This document shows, in pieces, positions 63,542 through 64,000 of a stretch of DNA of 64,000 nucleotides. Source of the stretch: Halorientalis marina (lineage in GTDB: Archaea; Halobacteriota; Halobacteria; Halobacteriales; Haloarculaceae); the NCBI RefSeq assembly GCF_023028345.1, contig NZ_CP095487.1, positions 496,001-560,000 on the forward strand. The letters are read 5' to 3'. The notes below the pieces were generated by a model. It made no database searches. It was not told the origin of the DNA and saw only the letters and a program-made list of their open reading frames with translations. Both the position numbers and the translations under genes were made by a program. The first letter of the stretch is position 1. Each line of letters begins with the position of its first letter.

Positions 63542-63688
63542 TAACCAACGAGAACCCTCGCCACACCCCACCACCGCTTACAGCCCCCTCACAGAACAGG
63601 GGTCGGGCTGTTCCTACTCGTTCTACAAACACAATGATAGCGACCGTGATACCGTTTCATAGACAGCAGACGGACCAGCATGAGGATA
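63542..63688. repeat. Repeat module, copy C
   Basis: Second full copy of the 145-base module (see 62763-62907), 779 bases away in the same orientation. It overlaps the 3' part of the minus-strand frame at 63589-63813. The start of the copy (ccaacgagaaccctcgccacacc) is the short unit also seen at 63302. Confidence 0.75.
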
Positions 63689-63813
63689 GCCGCATGTAGC
63701 AGATTGAAGCCAGTCCACGGGAGGACGTTAACAACACGAACGCCCACTACCACTACAACCGCAACTACCGCCACCGCTACCGGCCAGTAACGCCATAGAA
63801 GGCGGGCGTTCAC
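63589..63813 (-). CDS. Possible 74-residue membrane protein of the element
   Basis: GTG 63811-63813 opens a frame with a hydrophobic run (WPVAVAVVAVVVVVGVRVV) and a second weak segment (LLHAAILMLVRLL), ending in a Cys/Arg-rich tail inside repeat copy C. The run of valines comes from low-complexity DNA, which lowers confidence. There is no good Shine-Dalgarno or TATA element. No family is recognised. Confidence 0.35.
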   Translation of the reverse strand: MNARLLWRYWPVAVAVVAVVVVVGVRVVNVLPWTGFNLLHAAILMLVRLLSMKRYHGRYHCVCRTSRNSPTPVL

Positions 63814-64000
63814 GTTGTGAATGGACGCTGTCCCCTACCTCCGCACAACGCCAGTACCCACTCATCGAGATTGAAAGCGAAGTTTCAGGAAGAGGTAGAA
63901 CCAACACAGCCAGAAATGGCAAATATTTATCATATCTGTTGAATACACGACCCTACAATTTCAGGTGCTACCCCTCCGCCGCTCTTACTTCGGACCACAA
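63814..64000. other. Terminal stretch of the window inside the element
   Basis: 187 bases with no supported start codon. A plus-strand frame stays open to the edge but lacks a start. A TATA-like aaatatttatc (63919-63929) is present. A gene may begin just beyond the window. Confidence 0.4.

Larger units (their letters stand above)
61135..64000. mobile_element. Left part of an element integrated at tRNA-Arg
   Basis: The GC-rich haloarchaeal composition stops at the tRNA. Beyond it, lower-GC DNA with AT-rich promoters begins with a tyrosine integrase reading away from the tRNA, then very small genes and repeated modules. This is the usual shape of a haloarchaeal provirus or integrated plasmid. 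I find no second copy of the tRNA 3' half in the window, so the right end lies beyond 64000. The left boundary given is the T-arm of the tRNA and is approximate. Confidence 0.75.

Noticed and set aside
63728..63922. Small minus-strand frame near the window end
   Set aside because: Low-complexity Ser/Gly/Cys-rich product from repetitive DNA, no start signal, and it conflicts with the frame at 63589-63813.

Overview
The window is haloarchaeal chromosome (class Halobacteria). The base composition is very GC-rich and the proteins are strongly acidic. Many genes have a TATA-like element about 26-28 bases before the start codon and no leader. Recognisable haloarchaeal families include DUF5809/DUF5810, DUF7282 with a PGF-type C-terminus, twin-arginine lipoproteins, a doublet histone, an RPA-type single-strand binding protein and F420 enzymes. 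The genus cannot be fixed from sequence alone. The urease plus Urt cluster is compatible with the Haloarcula-Halomicrobium side of the class, but that is a guess.

Layout. 1-15 kb: housekeeping and small conserved genes. These are a DUF389 fragment, engB, rimI, the DUF5810/5809 pair, two Nudix genes (one fused to an eIF2B-like domain), a rhodanese, a SUI1 factor, a moxR-DUF58-transglutaminase operon, an F420 pair (Mer-like oxidoreductase and cofE), a phosphoesterase and an MBL-fold enzyme. 15.2-27 kb: a nitrogen island. It holds the urease operon ureBCAGDEF (minus strand), a divergent nickel permease and the urea ABC transporter urtABCDE (plus strand). 27-37.8 kb: small zinc protein, DUF3179 lipoprotein, aconitase, a dUTPase/dCTP-deaminase-like enzyme, an 880-residue PAS histidine kinase, secreted proteins and msrA. 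37.9-44.4 kb: a glycan cluster with a membrane glycosyltransferase, flippase-like protein, polysaccharide deacetylase, DUF2304, GT2 and a phosphodiesterase. 44.4-54.3 kb: an orphan succinate dehydrogenase/fumarate reductase-type flavoprotein, the arsenic pair arsR-ACR3, a decayed TrkA-like gene, an APC permease with UspA, and a bactofilin-like membrane protein. 54.5-61 kb: two intron-containing tRNAs (CAU and Asn), the CCA-adding enzyme, a histone-deacetylase operon, RPA and a tRNA-Arg.

From 61.1 kb to the end the composition drops to lower GC. A tyrosine integrase follows directly on tRNA-Arg(GCG), so this is the left part of an integrated element (provirus or plasmid type) that runs out of the window. 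It carries very small genes and repeated non-coding modules, and is the least explained part of the window.

Functionally, urea import (Urt), nickel import (NiCoT-like permease) and urease maturation and catalysis form one coherent pathway around a shared divergent promoter. The permease appears to be read through a ten-residue leader peptide whose stop codon overlaps its start. The tRNA neighbourhood shows two canonical bulge-helix-bulge introns and a 24-base duplication of a tRNA 3' end.
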